Of a stretch of 20,782 bases of DNA, positions 20,035 through 20,782 are shown piece by piece (position 1 is the stretch's first letter; the number at the start of each line of letters is the position of its first letter). The DNA lies in contig JAUJMG010000026.1 of the NCBI GenBank assembly GCA_030446955.1, positions 1 through 20,782 on the forward strand, read 5' to 3'. The position numbers and the translations under genes were made by a program. The stretch is from Thermomicrobiales bacterium (GTDB lineage: Bacteria; Chloroflexota; Chloroflexia; Thermomicrobiales; UBA6265). Under the pieces are notes generated by a model, which worked only from the letters and a program-made list of their open reading frames with translations, was not told where the DNA came from and made no database searches.

Positions 20035-20782
20035 ATGCAACGAATCCTGATCGCGGATGACGACGCGGCGATCCGCGGCGTGCTACGCGACTTTCTAGAG
20101 GACGAGGGATATGACGTCGCCGAGGCAGACAACGGCGTCGGCGTCCTGAGCGCCCTCAATAGCTCCAATGGCTCCCGGCCAGACCTGGTCCTGATGGATG
20201 TCCGGATGCCTGACAAGAGCGGGCTGGATGTGCTGCGCGAGGCGAAGGCCGGATCCGACGGGAGCATGATGACCCTGCCGGTGGTCATCATGACCGCGTA
20301 TGGCACGTCGAACGTGGCCATCGACGCGATCCAGCTGGGCGCCTACGACTACATCACCAAGCCGTTCGACCTCGACCATGTGTTGATCACCATCCGGCGG
20401 TTCTTTGAGCGGCAATCGCTCAGCGAGCAGGTCCAGGTCCTCTCCACTCGCCTTGGCGAGCGAGACCCGAACGAGGTCTTGATCGGCAACAGTGCCGCGA
20501 TGCAGGAGGTCTATAAGACCATTGGGCGAGTCGCCCGTTCAGACGCGACCGTGCTGGTCACGGGAGAAACCGGGACCGGTAAGGAACTGGTCGCGACGAT
20601 CCTGCATAACAGCTCAAGCTACGCCCGGGGTCCGCTCATCAAGGTCAACTGCGCTGCGCTGCCTGAAACACTGCTGGAAAGTGAGCTGTTCGGCCACGAG
20701 AAGGGCGCCTTCACCGGTGCCCTCGCACAGCGCAAGGGCCGCTTTGAGATGGCCAACAAGGGCACGATCTTCCTCGATGAGG
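20035..20782 (+). CDS. NtrC-family sigma-54-dependent response regulator (N-terminal part)
   Basis: The gene runs off the right edge after 249 residues. The receiver domain (1-120) has the acidic pocket D8-D10, phospho-acceptor D55 (LVLMDVRMPD), the MTAYGT switch threonine and the ITKPF lysine. The AAA+ sigma-54 interaction domain begins at about 145 with LIGNSAAMQEVYKTI. It has Walker A GETGTGKE, the ELFGHEKGAFTGA loop that contacts sigma-54, and the start of Walker B (GTIFLDE). An intact GAFTGA loop implies that the organism has RpoN. A C-terminal DNA-binding domain should follow outside the window. ATG 20035 has GGAG nine bases upstream; GTG 20020 is in frame but unsupported. No partner histidine kinase is visible here. 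Confidence 0.93.
   Translation, partial: MQRILIADDDAAIRGVLRDFLEDEGYDVAEADNGVGVLSALNSSNGSRPDLVLMDVRMPDKSGLDVLREAKAGSDGSMMTLPVVIMTAYGTSNVAIDAIQLGAYDYITKPFDLDHVLITIRRFFERQSLSEQVQVLSTRLGERDPNEVLIGNSAAMQEVYKTIGRVARSDATVLVTGETGTGKELVATILHNSSSYARGPLIKVNCAALPETLLESELFGHEKGAFTGALAQRKGRFEMANKGTIFLDE

Noticed and set aside
19970..20050. 26-codon upstream frame overlapping the response regulator start
   Set aside because: No ribosome binding site and no attenuation structure; probably chance.
1..20782. CRISPR arrays, insertion sequences, attachment sites, tRNA or rRNA genes, toxin-antitoxin or defence clusters
   Set aside because: Scanned on both strands; no regularly spaced repeats, transposase or integrase genes, cloverleaf-like sequences or defence-protein motifs were seen.

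Overview
The window reads as ordinary chromosome of a GC-rich (roughly 60-65%) bacterium. Several features point to Chloroflexota, most likely a Thermomicrobia relative such as Sphaerobacter or Nitrolancea: a RodZ-like protein with a long Thr/Pro/Lys linker, an archaeal/Thermotoga-type S-adenosylhomocysteinase, an AroK-AroB fusion, and several small proteins of a kind I associate with that phylum. This placement rests on protein character only; no rRNA or other strong phylogenetic marker is present.

Layout, left to right. 1-193 (-): start of a sugar-type ABC transporter ATPase. 424-3105 (+): threonine aldolase, CoaBC and a YggT-like membrane protein, tightly packed. 3430-4616 (+): a 40-residue membrane peptide and a diacylglycerol/sphingosine-type lipid kinase. 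A strong hairpin at 4733-4778 separates these from two minus-strand genes: a RodZ-like protein (4807-5733) and, upstream of it, a 508-residue protein with a matching cysteine module at each end (5907-7433). 7792-10075 (+): miaB, behind a structured leader, and a TPR protein with an acidic tail. After a 15-bp hairpin (10115-10150) come three minus-strand genes: a tail-anchored small protein, a DUF1232 protein and mobA. Divergent from mobA, a promoter-like site reads (+) through a leader or small RNA ending in an intrinsic terminator, then a 92-residue SWIM zinc-finger protein. 12542-13163 (-): a DarA-type cyclic-di-AMP receptor and a small exported protein. 13254-14045 (+): a creatininase-family amidohydrolase. 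14198-17946 (-): metK, ahcY and an adenosine-kinase-like PfkB enzyme. 18159-19847 (-): the aroK-aroB fusion. 20035 to the edge (+): an NtrC-type sigma-54 response regulator.

Working together: the kinase-ahcY-metK cluster is a coherent methyl-cycle unit. MetK makes SAM, AhcY splits the SAH left after methylation, and the kinase would remove the adenosine that otherwise holds AhcY back. Most other genes are housekeeping functions (CoA, tRNA modification, molybdopterin, shikimate).

I see no CRISPR array, insertion sequence, prophage, toxin-antitoxin pair or defence cluster, and no tRNA or rRNA gene. The points most worth a second look are regulatory: a terminator/anti-terminator-like leader before the SWIM gene, long hairpin leaders before miaB and the RodZ-like gene, and a recurring TATACTCGG promoter element. 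Among proteins, the dumbbell-shaped double-cysteine-module protein stands out.
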